A stretch of 64,000 nucleotides of DNA from Desulfovibrio sp. ZJ209. GTDB taxonomy: Bacteria > Desulfobacterota > Desulfovibrionia > Desulfovibrionales > Desulfovibrionaceae. The notes beneath the pieces were generated by a model. It was not told the DNA's origin and ran no database searches. It saw nothing but the letters and a program-made list of their open reading frames with translations. A program made the translations under genes and the position numbers. This document shows, one piece after another, positions 43,632 through 52,290 of this stretch; position 1 is the stretch's first letter; every line of letters starts with the position of its first letter. Where the stretch lies: the NCBI RefSeq assembly GCF_011039135.1, contig NZ_JAAKEJ010000001.1, positions 620,001-684,000 on the forward strand, read 5' to 3'.

Positions 43632-46178
43632 TCAGTGGCTGGCCGCGGTTTTTGCATTGCGCTTCCGCTTTTCAAGCGCTTCCTTAATAAATTTGCCCGT
43701 CACGCTCTCCGCGTTGGCGGCGACGCTTTCCGGCTGCCCCGCCGCCACCACGGCGCCCCCGGCCTTGCCGCCGCCCGGGCCCATGTCGATGATGTAGTCG
43801 GCGTTGAGCATCATGTCGCGGTCGTGCTCGATGACGACCACGGTGGCCCCTTGGGCGAGCAGCGCCCGGAAGACCTCCAGCAGGCCGCGCACATCCAGCG
43901 GATGCAGGCCGATGGTGGGCTCGTCGAAGATGAAGAGCGCGTCCCCCTGGGCGCGGCCCATCTCGCTCGCCAGCTTAAGGCGCTGGGCCTCGCCGCCGGA
44001 GAGCTCCGGCGTGCCCTCGCCGAGAGTGAGGTAGCCGATGCCGAGCCGCTGGAGGGTGCGCAGGCGCTCGGCAACCGCTTTCCACGCGCCGCACACCTCG
44101 ATGGCGGCGTTCACATCCATGGCCATGAGTTCCGGCAGGGACACGCTCGCGCCCGAGGGGAGCGCGTGCCGCGCAAGGTCGGCTTCGCGCGCGTAGCGTG
44201 AGCCGCGGCACTCCGGGCAGGGGATGTCCACATCCGGCAGGAACTGCACATCCAGGCTGATGACGCCCGTGCCGTCGCAGGTTGGGCAGCGCAGGGAGCC
44301 GGTATTGTAGGAAAAATCCCCGGCTTTCCAGCCGTGCTCGCGCGCCCCGGGCGTGCGCGCAAAAATCTTGCGCAGGGCGTCGTGAATATCGGCATAGGTG
44401 GCGATGGTCGAGCGCACATTGACGCCGATGGGCGTGGCATCGATGAGGCGAACGCGCGTGATGCCGCCGGCGTCCAGCTTGCGCACATGCGCGGGCAGGG
44501 GCTTGCCAGCGCATACGGCCTCCAGCGCCGGGGCAAGGCTTTCGAGCACAAGGGTTGTCTTGCCCGAGCCGGAAACCCCGGTCACCACGGTGAGCCTGCC
44601 CTTGGGGATGTCCACCTCCAGCGGGCGCACGGTATGGATGCCGCCGATGGCGAGGTGGATGGCGCCCTCGGCGAAGAGAGGGGCGTCTGTGCGCGGCCCG
44701 TGCTCCGCCACGGGCTCGCCCGCGAGGAAGGGGCCGATGCGCGAGGCCGGGTCCTGCTCGATTTGCGCCACTGTGCCCTGCGCGATGATCCTGCCGCCGG
44801 CCGCGCCCGCGCCGGGCCCGAGCTCGATGACCCAGTCCGCGCGCTCGAGCAGCTGGACATCGTGGTCGACAAGCACCACGGAATTGCCGTCGGCCACGAG
44901 GTCGCGCATGATGCCGGCCACGCCGGCGAGGTTGGCGGGGTGCAGCCCGATGGAGGGCTCGTCGAGCACATAGAGCACGCCCGTGGTGCGGTTGCGCACC
45001 GCCCGGGCGAGCTGCATGCGCTGGCGCTCGCCCGTGGAGAGGCTTGATGCGCTGCGCTCCAGCGCCAGGTAGCCGAGGCCGAGCTCGAGCAGTCGTTTCG
45101 CCGCGCCCTCAAAGGCGTCCGCGATGTCGCGGGCCATGGGCCGCAGGGGCTCGGGGAGCCCCGGCGCGATACCGTCCACCCACGGTGCGAGCTCGTCCAG
45201 CGGCAGCCGGCAGACGGCATCCAGCCCGAGCCCGCGCAGCCGTGGCGCCCGCGCCGCGTCGGAGAGGCGCGAGCCGCCGCAATCCGGGCATTCCTCCTGC
45301 TTGAGGAAGCGCCCCACCCGCTTCATGCCTTTTTCGTCCTTGACCTTGGCAAGCGCGTTTTCCACCGTGTACACGGCATTGTAATAGGTGAAGTCGAGCT
45401 CCCCGGCCTGGTTGCTGTTTTTCGGCTTGTAGAAGATGTGCTTCTTGACCGCCGGCCCGTGGAACACGATGTCGCGCTCCTCGGGCGTCAGCTCGCGGAA
45501 GGGCACGTCCGTGCGCACGCCCATGGCGCGGCAGACATCCGTCATCAGCGACCACATGAGGCTGTTCCACGGCGCGACGGCGCCTTCGTCGATGGTGAGC
45601 GACTCGTCGGGCACAAGGCTCGCCATGTCCACGGTATGCACGGTGCCCGTACCCCCGCAGGTGCGGCAGGCGCCCAGGCTGTTGAAGGAAAGCTCCTCCG
45701 CGGAGGGCGCGAAAAAACGGGCCCCGCACTCCGGGCAGGCCAGCTGCCGCTCCGCTGCCACGTCCAGTGTGGGCTCGAGGTAATGGCCGTTAGGGCAGCG
45801 GTGGCTTGCCAGCCGCGAGAACATGAGACGCAGGCTGTTGAGGAGCTCAGTGCCGGTGCCGAAGGTGCTGCGCAGGCCGGGCACGCCCGGGCGCTGGTGC
45901 AGGGCGAGCGCCGCGGGCACGTAAAAGATCTCCTCCACCTGGGCGCGGGGCGCCTGCGTCATGCGGCGGCGCGTATAGGTGGAGAGTGCTTCCAGATAGC
46001 GGCGCGACCCTTCCGCATAGAGCACGCCCAGCGCCAGCGAGGACTTGCCCGAGCCGGAAACGCCCGCGACGCCGACGATGCGGTTGAGCGGCACATCCAC
46101 GCTGATGTTTTTGAGGTTATGGACGCGCGCCCCGCGGACCTTGATGCAGGCCGGAACCTGCGCTGCTTCGCCGTTCAT
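43632..46178 (-). CDS. UvrA paralogue (class II excinuclease-like ABC ATPase)
   Basis: 848 residues from the ATG at 46178 (AAGGAAG). Two ABC modules: Walker [21 protein letters not shown] at the start and [20 protein letters not shown] in the second half. Signature motifs are [14 protein letters not shown] and [13 protein letters not shown], with Walker [15 protein letters not shown] and [13 protein letters not shown]. Zinc modules include [10 protein letters not shown]...CPECRG. It is about 90 residues shorter than housekeeping UvrA, matching UvrA2-type proteins that lack the UvrB-binding domain and are linked to drug or damage tolerance. It follows a TetR regulator gene by 20 bases on the same strand. 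Confidence 0.87.
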   Translation of the reverse strand: MNGEAAQVPACIKVRGARVHNLKNISVDVPLNRIVGVAGVSGSGKSSLALGVLYAEGSRRYLEALSTYTRRRMTQAPRAQVEEIFYVPAALALHQRPGVPGLRSTFGTGTELLNSLRLMFSRLASHRCPNGHYLEPTLDVAAERQLACPECGARFFAPSAEELSFNSLGACRTCGGTGTVHTVDMASLVPDESLTIDEGAVAPWNSLMWSLMTDVCRAMGVRTDVPFRELTPEERDIVFHGPAVKKHIFYKPKNSNQAGELDFTYYNAVYTVENALAKVKDEKGMKRVGRFLKQEECPDCGGSRLSDAARAPRLRGLGLDAVCRLPLDELAPWVDGIAPGLPEPLRPMARDIADAFEGAAKRLLELGLGYLALERSASSLSTGERQRMQLARAVRNRTTGVLYVLDEPSIGLHPANLAGVAGIMRDLVADGNSVVLVDHDVQLLERADWVIELGPGAGAAGGRIIAQGTVAQIEQDPASRIGPFLAGEPVAEHGPRTDAPLFAEGAIHLAIGGIHTVRPLEVDIPKGRLTVVTGVSGSGKTTLVLESLAPALEAVCAGKPLPAHVRKLDAGGITRVRLIDATPIGVNVRSTIATYADIHDALRKIFARTPGAREHGWKAGDFSYNTGSLRCPTCDGTGVISLDVQFLPDVDIPCPECRGSRYAREADLARHALPSGASVSLPELMAMDVNAAIEVCGAWKAVAERLRTLQRLGIGYLTLGEGTPELSGGEAQRLKLASEMGRAQGDALFIFDEPTIGLHPLDVRGLLEVFRALLAQGATVVVIEHDRDMMLNADYIIDMGPGGGKAGGAVVAAGQPESVAANAESVTGKFIKEALEKRKRNAKTAASH

Positions 46179-46198
46179 GTGCTCTTCCTTTTGACCAG

Positions 46199-46771
46199 CT
46201 AGCCCAGGTTCCTGAAACCCTCGATGCCTTTTGCGATGAGGCAATCGGCATAGTCGATCATGGCCTCCATGGGGATGGCCTTGCCGGAAAGTATCCATTG
46301 CCGGTACAGGCCGGCCCCGGAATTATAGATAAAACACAGCACGATGTCCTGCCTTTCCCGTGAAAGCGAGGTGAACCAGCGCGAAGTGCACCATGTGCCG
46401 CGCACAAGGCGCATCATGAGCCGTGTGCCGATGCGCTGGTAACTGTCGCTGCACACGAGATTGTCATAGTATTTTCCCTGCCTCGTGGAAAATTCGTAGA
46501 ATTTCCGGGTTATCTCCCTGATATGCTCCGGGGCGGAATATTCCTCGATGGAATGCAGATAGTCCCGGGTGATTTCTTCAAGGATCTCTTCAAAAAGGCT
46601 GTCGAGGGAGGAATAATAGACATAAAAGGTCTTGCGCCCGATCTGCGCCTGCGCGCAGAGCGCCGAGACCGTCAGCTGGTCATAACTGCTTTCAGAAACC
46701 AGCTTGAGAAAGGCCGCCCTGATGCGCGCCAGCGTTTTTGTGACCCGGAGATCCCTTGGCTTCCCGTCCAC
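46199..46771 (-). CDS. TetR-family transcriptional regulator
   Basis: 190 residues if started at the GTG at 46771, which gives usual TetR length; the open frame reaches an ATG at 46915 that would overlap the divergent gene. The helix-turn-helix is ARIRAAFLKLVSESSYDQLT followed by VSALCAQAQIGRKTFYVYYSS, with the typical F-Y-x-Y-F/Y end. The C-terminal domain is helical and lacks recognisable ligand residues. It heads a minus-strand pair with the UvrA paralogue and faces the redox cluster, so either or both may be its targets. Confidence 0.8.
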   Translation of the reverse strand: MDGKPRDLRVTKTLARIRAAFLKLVSESSYDQLTVSALCAQAQIGRKTFYVYYSSLDSLFEEILEEITRDYLHSIEEYSAPEHIREITRKFYEFSTRQGKYYDNLVCSDSYQRIGTRLMMRLVRGTWCTSRWFTSLSRERQDIVLCFIYNSGAGLYRQWILSGKAIPMEAMIDYADCLIAKGIEGFRNLG

Positions 46772-46874
46772 GCGCTGCCGCCTTTTCGTAACAGTTTTCG
46801 CCAAAATGGCGCATAAGAAACAGTTTGCGCCCCCATGTTGTTGTCGCCGAAACAGCCTGTGGGTTAAGAAGCAT

Positions 46875-46888
46875 ATGTTTCCGAACAT
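46875..46888. promoter_or_regulatory. Candidate TetR operator
   Basis: ATGTT-TCCG-AACAT, a perfect 5-bp inverted repeat in the gap between the divergent TetR and SDR genes, 20 bases before the SDR-fragment ATG. The position fits an operator, but the short repeat may be chance. Confidence 0.35.
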
Positions 46889-46908
46889 TGTCAAATTTTG
46901 GAGGGAAA

Positions 46909-47082
46909 ATGCCAACCATCTTCATCACGGGGGCTTCATCAGGCATTGGCAAGGCGGCGGCGCGGCTGTTTGCGGAAAAGGGCTGGGAGGTCATCGCCAA
47001 CATGCGCCACACCGAGAAGGAAGGGAAGGTCGGCGCCCTCCTTTTGCGAGGGGAAACGCTCAGGAGCAAAGGAGAGGCTTGA
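46909..47082 (+). pseudogene. N-terminal fragment of a short-chain dehydrogenase
   Basis: 57 residues with a good Shine-Dalgarno (GGAGGG). MPTIFITGASSGIGKAAARL is a complete SDR nucleotide-binding start with TGxxxGIG, and EKGWEVIANMRHTEKEG continues normally. The sequence then departs from the family and stops. It looks like an SDR truncated by an internal deletion, with its end fused against the next gene: TGA overlaps the ATG at 47082. It could instead act as a translated leader peptide for the operon. Confidence 0.6.
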
Positions 47083-47918
47083 TGAAAAAGGACGTGGTGC
47101 TCCTCATGGGGGCCGGCCAGATAGGCATGGCCACCGTGCGCCGAGTCGGCGCCGGAAAGTCGATCATCGTGGGCGACAAAAGAGAGGAAAACGCCCGCTC
47201 CATCGCAAAGATCCTCACGGGCGCCGGCTTTGAAGCGCTCCCGCTTGAGGCGGACCTCGCCTCGCGGGAGTCGGTCAAAAACCTCATTGCCGCCGGCGAG
47301 GCTCAGGGAGAGATCGCCATGCTGGTCAATGCGGCCGGCCTTTCCCCGAGCCAGGCATCCATCGAGGCGATTTTGCGGGTGGACCTGTACGGCACTGCCG
47401 TCCTTCTGGAAGAAGTGGGCAAGGTCATCAGGCCCGGGGGCACTGGCGTCACCATCTCCAGCCAGTCCGGGCACCGGCTGGAGGCCCTGGGCGCGGAAAA
47501 GGACGCCCTGCTCGCCGAAACGCCTGCCGAAAAGCTGCTTGAGCTGGATTTTTTGCAGCCCGGGAACATCGCGGACACCTTGCGCGCCTACCAGCTTGCC
47601 AAGCGCTGCAATGTCAAGCGCGTCATGGCCGAGGCCGTCACGTGGGGAAAACGCGGAGCGAGGATCAATTCCATCTCGCCCGGCATCATCGTGACCCCGC
47701 TCGCCATTGACGAATTCAACGGCCCGCGCGGGGACTTTTACAAGCGGATGTTCGCCTCCTGCCCGGCGGGACGCCCCGGCACGGCGGATGAGGTCGCCAA
47801 TGTGGCCGAATTGCTGCTGGGACCGCAGGGTTCGTTCATTACCGGGGCGGACTTTCTGGTAGACGGGGGTGCCACGGCGGCATTCTTTTATGGAGACCTT
47901 GGGCAGGAGAAGGGATAA
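47082..47918 (+). CDS. Short-chain dehydrogenase/reductase
   Basis: 278 residues from the ATG at 47082 (GGAGAGG). The nucleotide loop is VLLMGAGQIGMATVRR, a GxGxxG variant. LVNAAGLSPSQ is the NAG-type motif, and YxxxK is in LRAYQLAKRCNVKRV (Tyr and Lys about 177-181). SPGIIVTPLAID and LLGPQGSFITGADFLVDGG complete the fold. It is an intact SDR of unknown substrate and overlaps the next flavodoxin gene by one base. Confidence 0.82.
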   Translation: MKKDVVLLMGAGQIGMATVRRVGAGKSIIVGDKREENARSIAKILTGAGFEALPLEADLASRESVKNLIAAGEAQGEIAMLVNAAGLSPSQASIEAILRVDLYGTAVLLEEVGKVIRPGGTGVTISSQSGHRLEALGAEKDALLAETPAEKLLELDFLQPGNIADTLRAYQLAKRCNVKRVMAEAVTWGKRGARINSISPGIIVTPLAIDEFNGPRGDFYKRMFASCPAGRPGTADEVANVAELLLGPQGSFITGADFLVDGGATAAFFYGDLGQEKG

Positions 47919-48442
47919 TGGCCGCACCAGCAGTTCTCATCGCCTACTTCTCTAATGCGGGGCAAAACTATGTTGATGGAAAAATCGTCGAGCTTCCCGT
48001 GGGGAATACCGAGGTAGCAGCAGAAAAACTGTCCGAAATCACCGGCGCCCGGCTGGTGCGTATCGAACAGGCGCAAACCTATCCCGGGGACTATCATGAG
48101 CTCACGGAAGTTGCCAAAAAGGAGCTCAGGGCCGGTGCAAGGCCGGAATTGAAAAGCGCCGTCCCCGATATGACGGGCGTGGACGTACTTTTCTTGGGCT
48201 ATCCCAACTGGTGGGGCACCATGCCCATGCCTGTCTGGACCTTTCTGGACGCCATCCCCACAGCGGGCAAAGCCATAGCGCCGTTTTGCACCAATGAGGG
48301 CAGCGGCATGGGCCGCAGCGAAAAGGACCTGAGCGCCCTGTGCCCGGCCGCGACCATCCGGGCAGGCTTGCCCATCATCGGCCACAAGGTGCATGAGGCA
48401 GAGGCGCTTTTACGCAAATGGGCGCGGGACATCCTCGCGTGA
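47918..48442 (+). CDS. Flavodoxin
   Basis: 174 residues. VLIAYFSNAGQNYVDGKIVE is the FMN phosphate loop and VDVLFLGYPNWWGTMPMPVWTFLD the isoalloxazine-flanking loop. IAPFCTNEGSGMGRSEKDL is typical of the flavodoxin_4 family found with aldo/keto reductases and alcohol dehydrogenases in gut anaerobes. Likely a small electron carrier or quinone/NAD(P)H reductase partner in the redox cluster. TGA/ATG overlap with the SDR indicates coupling. Confidence 0.83.
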   Translation: MAAPAVLIAYFSNAGQNYVDGKIVELPVGNTEVAAEKLSEITGARLVRIEQAQTYPGDYHELTEVAKKELRAGARPELKSAVPDMTGVDVLFLGYPNWWGTMPMPVWTFLDAIPTAGKAIAPFCTNEGSGMGRSEKDLSALCPAATIRAGLPIIGHKVHEAEALLRKWARDILA

Positions 48443-48524
48443 CGCAATATCTGCAAATGACGGCAAATACCGCGGTGGCATGAGAGCTGGCGCGAAATCC
48501 CCTCAACATCCACAGGAGAAAATC

Positions 48525-49694
48525 ATGAACAACTTCGTCTTCCAGAACCATACCCGCGTTTATTTCGGCAAGGGCGTCGTGGGCAAGTATCTTGCAAAGC
48601 TCCTCGAGCCCTATGGCAAGAATGTGCTGCTCGCCTATGGCGGCGGCTCCATCAAAAAAACCGGCGTCTATGACGCAGTGACGGCGGCTGTGCGCGCGGC
48701 GGGCAAGACCGTTTTCGACTTTCCGGGCATCATGGCCAACCCCACCAAGGCGAAGGTCGATGAGGGCATCAGGCTCGTCAAGGAAAAGGACATCGACTTC
48801 ATTCTCGCCGTGGGGGGCGGCTCGACCATCGACTGCGCCAAGGCCATGGCCATCGGCAGCCGCTATGCCGGCGACTGGTGGAACGATTTTTGGCTGAACC
48901 AGGGCAACGTCGATTTCGAGCAGCTTCCCCTCGGCGTGGTGCTGACCATTTCCGGCGCCGGCTCCGAATTTGACGGCGGCGGCGTTATCACCAATACGGA
49001 AACCAATATCAAGACCGGCCGCATCTACCCGGAGCTTTCGCCCATTTTCTCCCTGCTTGACCCGGACTACACGCTCACCGTGCCGGAACGCCAGGTGCGG
49101 GCGACAGCATTCGACACCATGTCGCACCTGATGGAATTTTATTTCTGCAAGCCGGATACAGACAATGTTTCCGACGACCTGCTCGAGGCCCTGCTGCGCG
49201 CGCAGATCCGCAATTTCCGCACATCCATGAAGGACCTGAAAGACTATGACGCCCGTTCCAACATCGAATGGATAAGCTCGCTCGCGCTCTGCGGCATCAT
49301 GGGCCTTGGCAAGCAGCCGGATTTTGACTGCCACAACCTCGAGCACCAGATCGGCGCCTTCACGGACTGCGTCCACGGCGAAGGGCTCGCGGTCATCACG
49401 CCGCCCTATTATCGCTGGCTCCTGCCCCATGCGGTGGACCGTTTCGTGCGCTTTGCCGTCAATGTGTGGGGGCTGGCGCCGCAGGGCGATGACAGGGCGC
49501 TGGCCGCCGCCGGCGTGGAGGCCCTTGCCGATTTCATCCGCTCTGTCGGGCTGCCCACGACCATGCAGCAGCTTGGCGTGAAGGACATGGCCGAGCTCAC
49601 GAAGATAGCCCGCTCGGTGCAGACCGTCCCGGGCACCTATTGCAAATGCACGCCGGCCGATGTGGAGGCCATTTTCAAGGCCTGCTGGGAGTAG
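48525..49694 (+). CDS. Iron-containing alcohol dehydrogenase (BDH type)
   Basis: 389 residues from the ATG at 48525 (AGGAG). GVVGKYLAKLLEPYGKNVLLAYGGGS and ILAVGGGSTIDCAKAMAIG are NAD(P)-binding blocks. Metal ligands are in the region FDTMSHLMEFYF and in CHNLEHQIGAFTDCVHGEGLAV. It matches NADPH-dependent butanol-dehydrogenase-like YqhD/BdhA enzymes that reduce aldehydes. Third intact gene of the plus-strand redox cluster. Confidence 0.9.
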   Translation: MNNFVFQNHTRVYFGKGVVGKYLAKLLEPYGKNVLLAYGGGSIKKTGVYDAVTAAVRAAGKTVFDFPGIMANPTKAKVDEGIRLVKEKDIDFILAVGGGSTIDCAKAMAIGSRYAGDWWNDFWLNQGNVDFEQLPLGVVLTISGAGSEFDGGGVITNTETNIKTGRIYPELSPIFSLLDPDYTLTVPERQVRATAFDTMSHLMEFYFCKPDTDNVSDDLLEALLRAQIRNFRTSMKDLKDYDARSNIEWISSLALCGIMGLGKQPDFDCHNLEHQIGAFTDCVHGEGLAVITPPYYRWLLPHAVDRFVRFAVNVWGLAPQGDDRALAAAGVEALADFIRSVGLPTTMQQLGVKDMAELTKIARSVQTVPGTYCKCTPADVEAIFKACWE

Positions 49695-49772
49695 GGCGGG
49701 GCTCAAAACTCCGGCCACGCTTGCGCGACACGCCAAACAGGCATAAGTGTGGGTAAAACCGCAGGAGCGCCT

Positions 49773-50917
49773 ATGGAGACACGGGAACTGGGAAATTCCG
49801 GCCTTACGGTCGGCGTGGTGGGCCTTGGCTGCGAGGGGCTGCTGGACAAGGCGCCGGACTACTATGCCAAGGCGCTCGACCTCATGGAAGGCGCCGGCGC
49901 CAACTGCATCGACCTCTATTCGCCAAGCCCCGACCTGCGCACCAATCTCGGCCGCGCCATGCGCGGGCGCCGCGAAAAGTTCATCCTGCAGGGCATTTGT
50001 GCACCGTCTGGGAAGACGGGCAGTACAAATGCACGCGCGACCTGCAAAAGGTGCGGGCGTCGTTTGATGACCAGCTTAAAAGGCTCGGCACGGACTGGCT
50101 CGACATCGGCATGATCCACTATGTGGATTCGCTGGCCAACTGGAAAAAGGTGGAGGAGGGCGGCATCCTCGATTATGCGCTCGGGCTCAAAAAGCAGGGC
50201 GTCATCCGCGCCCTGGGACTTTCCAGCCATAATCCCAAGGTGGCGCTCAAGGCGGTGGAGGAGGGCGCCATCAAGGTGCTCATGTTTTCCGTCAATCCCT
50301 GTTATGACCTCCAGCCGGCGGACGAAGACGTGGAGCAGCTCTGGAACCGGGAAAAGTACAAGCAGCCCCTCACCAACATGGACGCCGACCGCGCCCGGCT
50401 GTACGAAACCTGCATGGAACGCGGCGTGGGCATCACCGTGATGAAGGCCTTTGGCGGCGGCGACCTCTTGCATGCCGAGCGCTCCCTCGCCGGCGTGGCG
50501 CTCACCGCGCACCAGGCCATCGCCTATGCCCTGGACAGGCCGGCCGTGGCCTGCGTGCTCGCCGGGGCCCGCAGCCTCGGGGAGCTTGAGGAATGCCTCA
50601 GTTACGGCGCGCCCGGGAGCGGGGGGAGTGACTATGCCGATGTCCTCGCCCGCTTCCCGCGCATCAGCTGGAAAGGGCACTGCATGTATTGCGGGCATTG
50701 CGCCCCGTGCACGGAATACATCGACATCGCCATGGTCATCAAGCTCCTCAACCTGGCCTGTGCGCAAAACGAGGTGCCCGAAACGGTGCGCGAGCATTAC
50801 CGCGCATTGCCGGCCCGGGCCGATGCGTGCAGCCAATGCGGCGTTTGCGAAACGCGCTGCCCCTTTGAGGTAAAGATCCGCGAGCAGATGGCCCGCGCAC
50901 GGGAAGTCTTTTCCTGA
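49773..50917 (+). pseudogene. Aldo/keto reductase with C-terminal ferredoxin domain, frameshifted
   Basis: From the ATG at 49773 (CAGGAG upstream) the frame encodes METRELGNSGLTVGVVGLGC up to KFILQG at about 49993. The match then continues in the -1 frame as LCTVWEDGQYKCTRDLQKV to the stop at 50917. One base, probably a C in GGGCATTTG, is missing at 49990-49998. With it restored the protein would have 381 residues: an AKR barrel (WLDIGMIHYVDS, ALGLSSHNPKVALKAVEEG, GVGITVMKAFGGG), then two ferredoxin cysteine groups, CMYCGHCAPC and CSQCGVCETRC. Either an inactivated gene or a sequence error; the rest of both halves is undamaged, which favours recent change or error. Confidence 0.85.
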
Positions 50918-51011
50918 GCTTCGCCGCGTCGCCGGGGGGTTTCCTTTTCGCGCGAGTGACAGACATACAGAACCAAGATGCTTCAACCATAAAAAGGTGG
51001 AGGACAGGTAG

Positions 51012-52055
51012 ATGAAACTCCTTTCCCGCAGAACTTTCGTTCAGGGCGCCGCCCTCTCCCTGGGCGCCGCCGCCCTTGCGCCGGGCCTCAGCCTTGGGGC
51101 GCAGAAGCAGGATGCCGCGGCTTCGCCGCAAAAGACCCCGGTCACAGGCTCCAAGAAAGTCACTGCGGCGCAGGCGCCGGGCTCGGTCGCCAAGGTGTAT
51201 TTTTCGCCCGTCATTGATGAAGCGAGCCTTATCAAGCTGTATAATCTCGTCAATGAGGGCATTTACGGCAAGGTCGCCATCAAGGTGCACACGGGCGAGC
51301 CCAACGGCCCCAACATCCTGCCGCGCGAGCTCGTGGCCGCCCTGCAAAAGACCATCCCGGACAGCGCCATCGTGGAGACCAACACCCTCTATGAGGGCGG
51401 CCGCTACACCACCGAAGGCCACAGGAAAACGCTTGAGGTCAATGGCTGGACCTTCTGCCCCGTGGATATTCTCGATGAAAAGGGCGATGTCAGCCTGCCC
51501 GTGCGGGACGGTTTCCACCTGAAAGAGGTGGCCATGGGCAAGGGCATCACCGACTATGACTCCATGCTCGTGCTCACGCATTTCAAGGGCCATTCGAGCG
51601 GCGGCTTTGGCGGCTCCATGAAGAATATCGCCATCGGCTGCGCCTCCGGGCAGCTGGGCAAACGCCAGGTGCACGGCACCAACCTCGAGGGCAAGCCCGA
51701 GTTCAGCACATCCGCCAAAAAAGAACTCTTCATGGAGCTGATGGCCGATTCCGCCAAGGCCGTAATCGACCATTTCGGCAAGCATATCACCTATATAAAC
51801 GTCCTGCGCAACATCAGCGTGGATTGCGATTGCGCCGGCACCCGCGCCCACGCGCCCACCATGAAGGATATCGGCATCCTGGCTTCCAATGACCTGCTCG
51901 CCATTGACCAGGCCGCGTGTGACCTCGTTTTTGCCGCGCCGGACAGCAAGGACGTTATCGAAAGAATCGAGAGCCGCCACGGCTTGCGGCAGCTTTCGGC
52001 CATGCGCGAAAAAAAGATGGGCAATCCGCAATACGAACTGATCACCGTTGAGTGA
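51012..52055 (+). CDS. Tat-exported DUF362 protein
   Basis: 347 residues. The start MKLLSRRTFVQGAALSLGAA is a twin-arginine signal (SRRTF), implying export folded, possibly with a cofactor. The DUF362 domain covers about 60-340: VYFSPVIDEASLIKLYNLV, VAIKVHTGEPNGPNILP, LTHFKGHSSGGFGGSMKNIAIGC and LASNDLLAIDQAACDLVF. Related proteins often carry a ferredoxin domain; here it is absent, though several cysteines remain. Follows the AKR gene by 94 bases in the redox cluster; function unknown. Confidence 0.82.
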   Translation: MKLLSRRTFVQGAALSLGAAALAPGLSLGAQKQDAAASPQKTPVTGSKKVTAAQAPGSVAKVYFSPVIDEASLIKLYNLVNEGIYGKVAIKVHTGEPNGPNILPRELVAALQKTIPDSAIVETNTLYEGGRYTTEGHRKTLEVNGWTFCPVDILDEKGDVSLPVRDGFHLKEVAMGKGITDYDSMLVLTHFKGHSSGGFGGSMKNIAIGCASGQLGKRQVHGTNLEGKPEFSTSAKKELFMELMADSAKAVIDHFGKHITYINVLRNISVDCDCAGTRAHAPTMKDIGILASNDLLAIDQAACDLVFAAPDSKDVIERIESRHGLRQLSAMREKKMGNPQYELITVE

Positions 52056-52290
52056 GCCCGGCGCAGGCCGGTCGGTCACATGAGGGATGGCGTTCGCCGG
52101 GGCATTCCCCGGTGGGCGCGCCCCTCTCCTCGCTTGATGCCCCTGCAAAATTTGATTAAAAAACCCTCTGGACTAGTGGCCCGCTTTGCCCATATGGCCG
52201 CGGCAGAGGCCGCCACCGGGGCATGGGCGCCCAGCGGGCCGGCGCTTTTCCTGTAACGAACGCAACTTCAGTATCCCGTGGAGAACTGCC

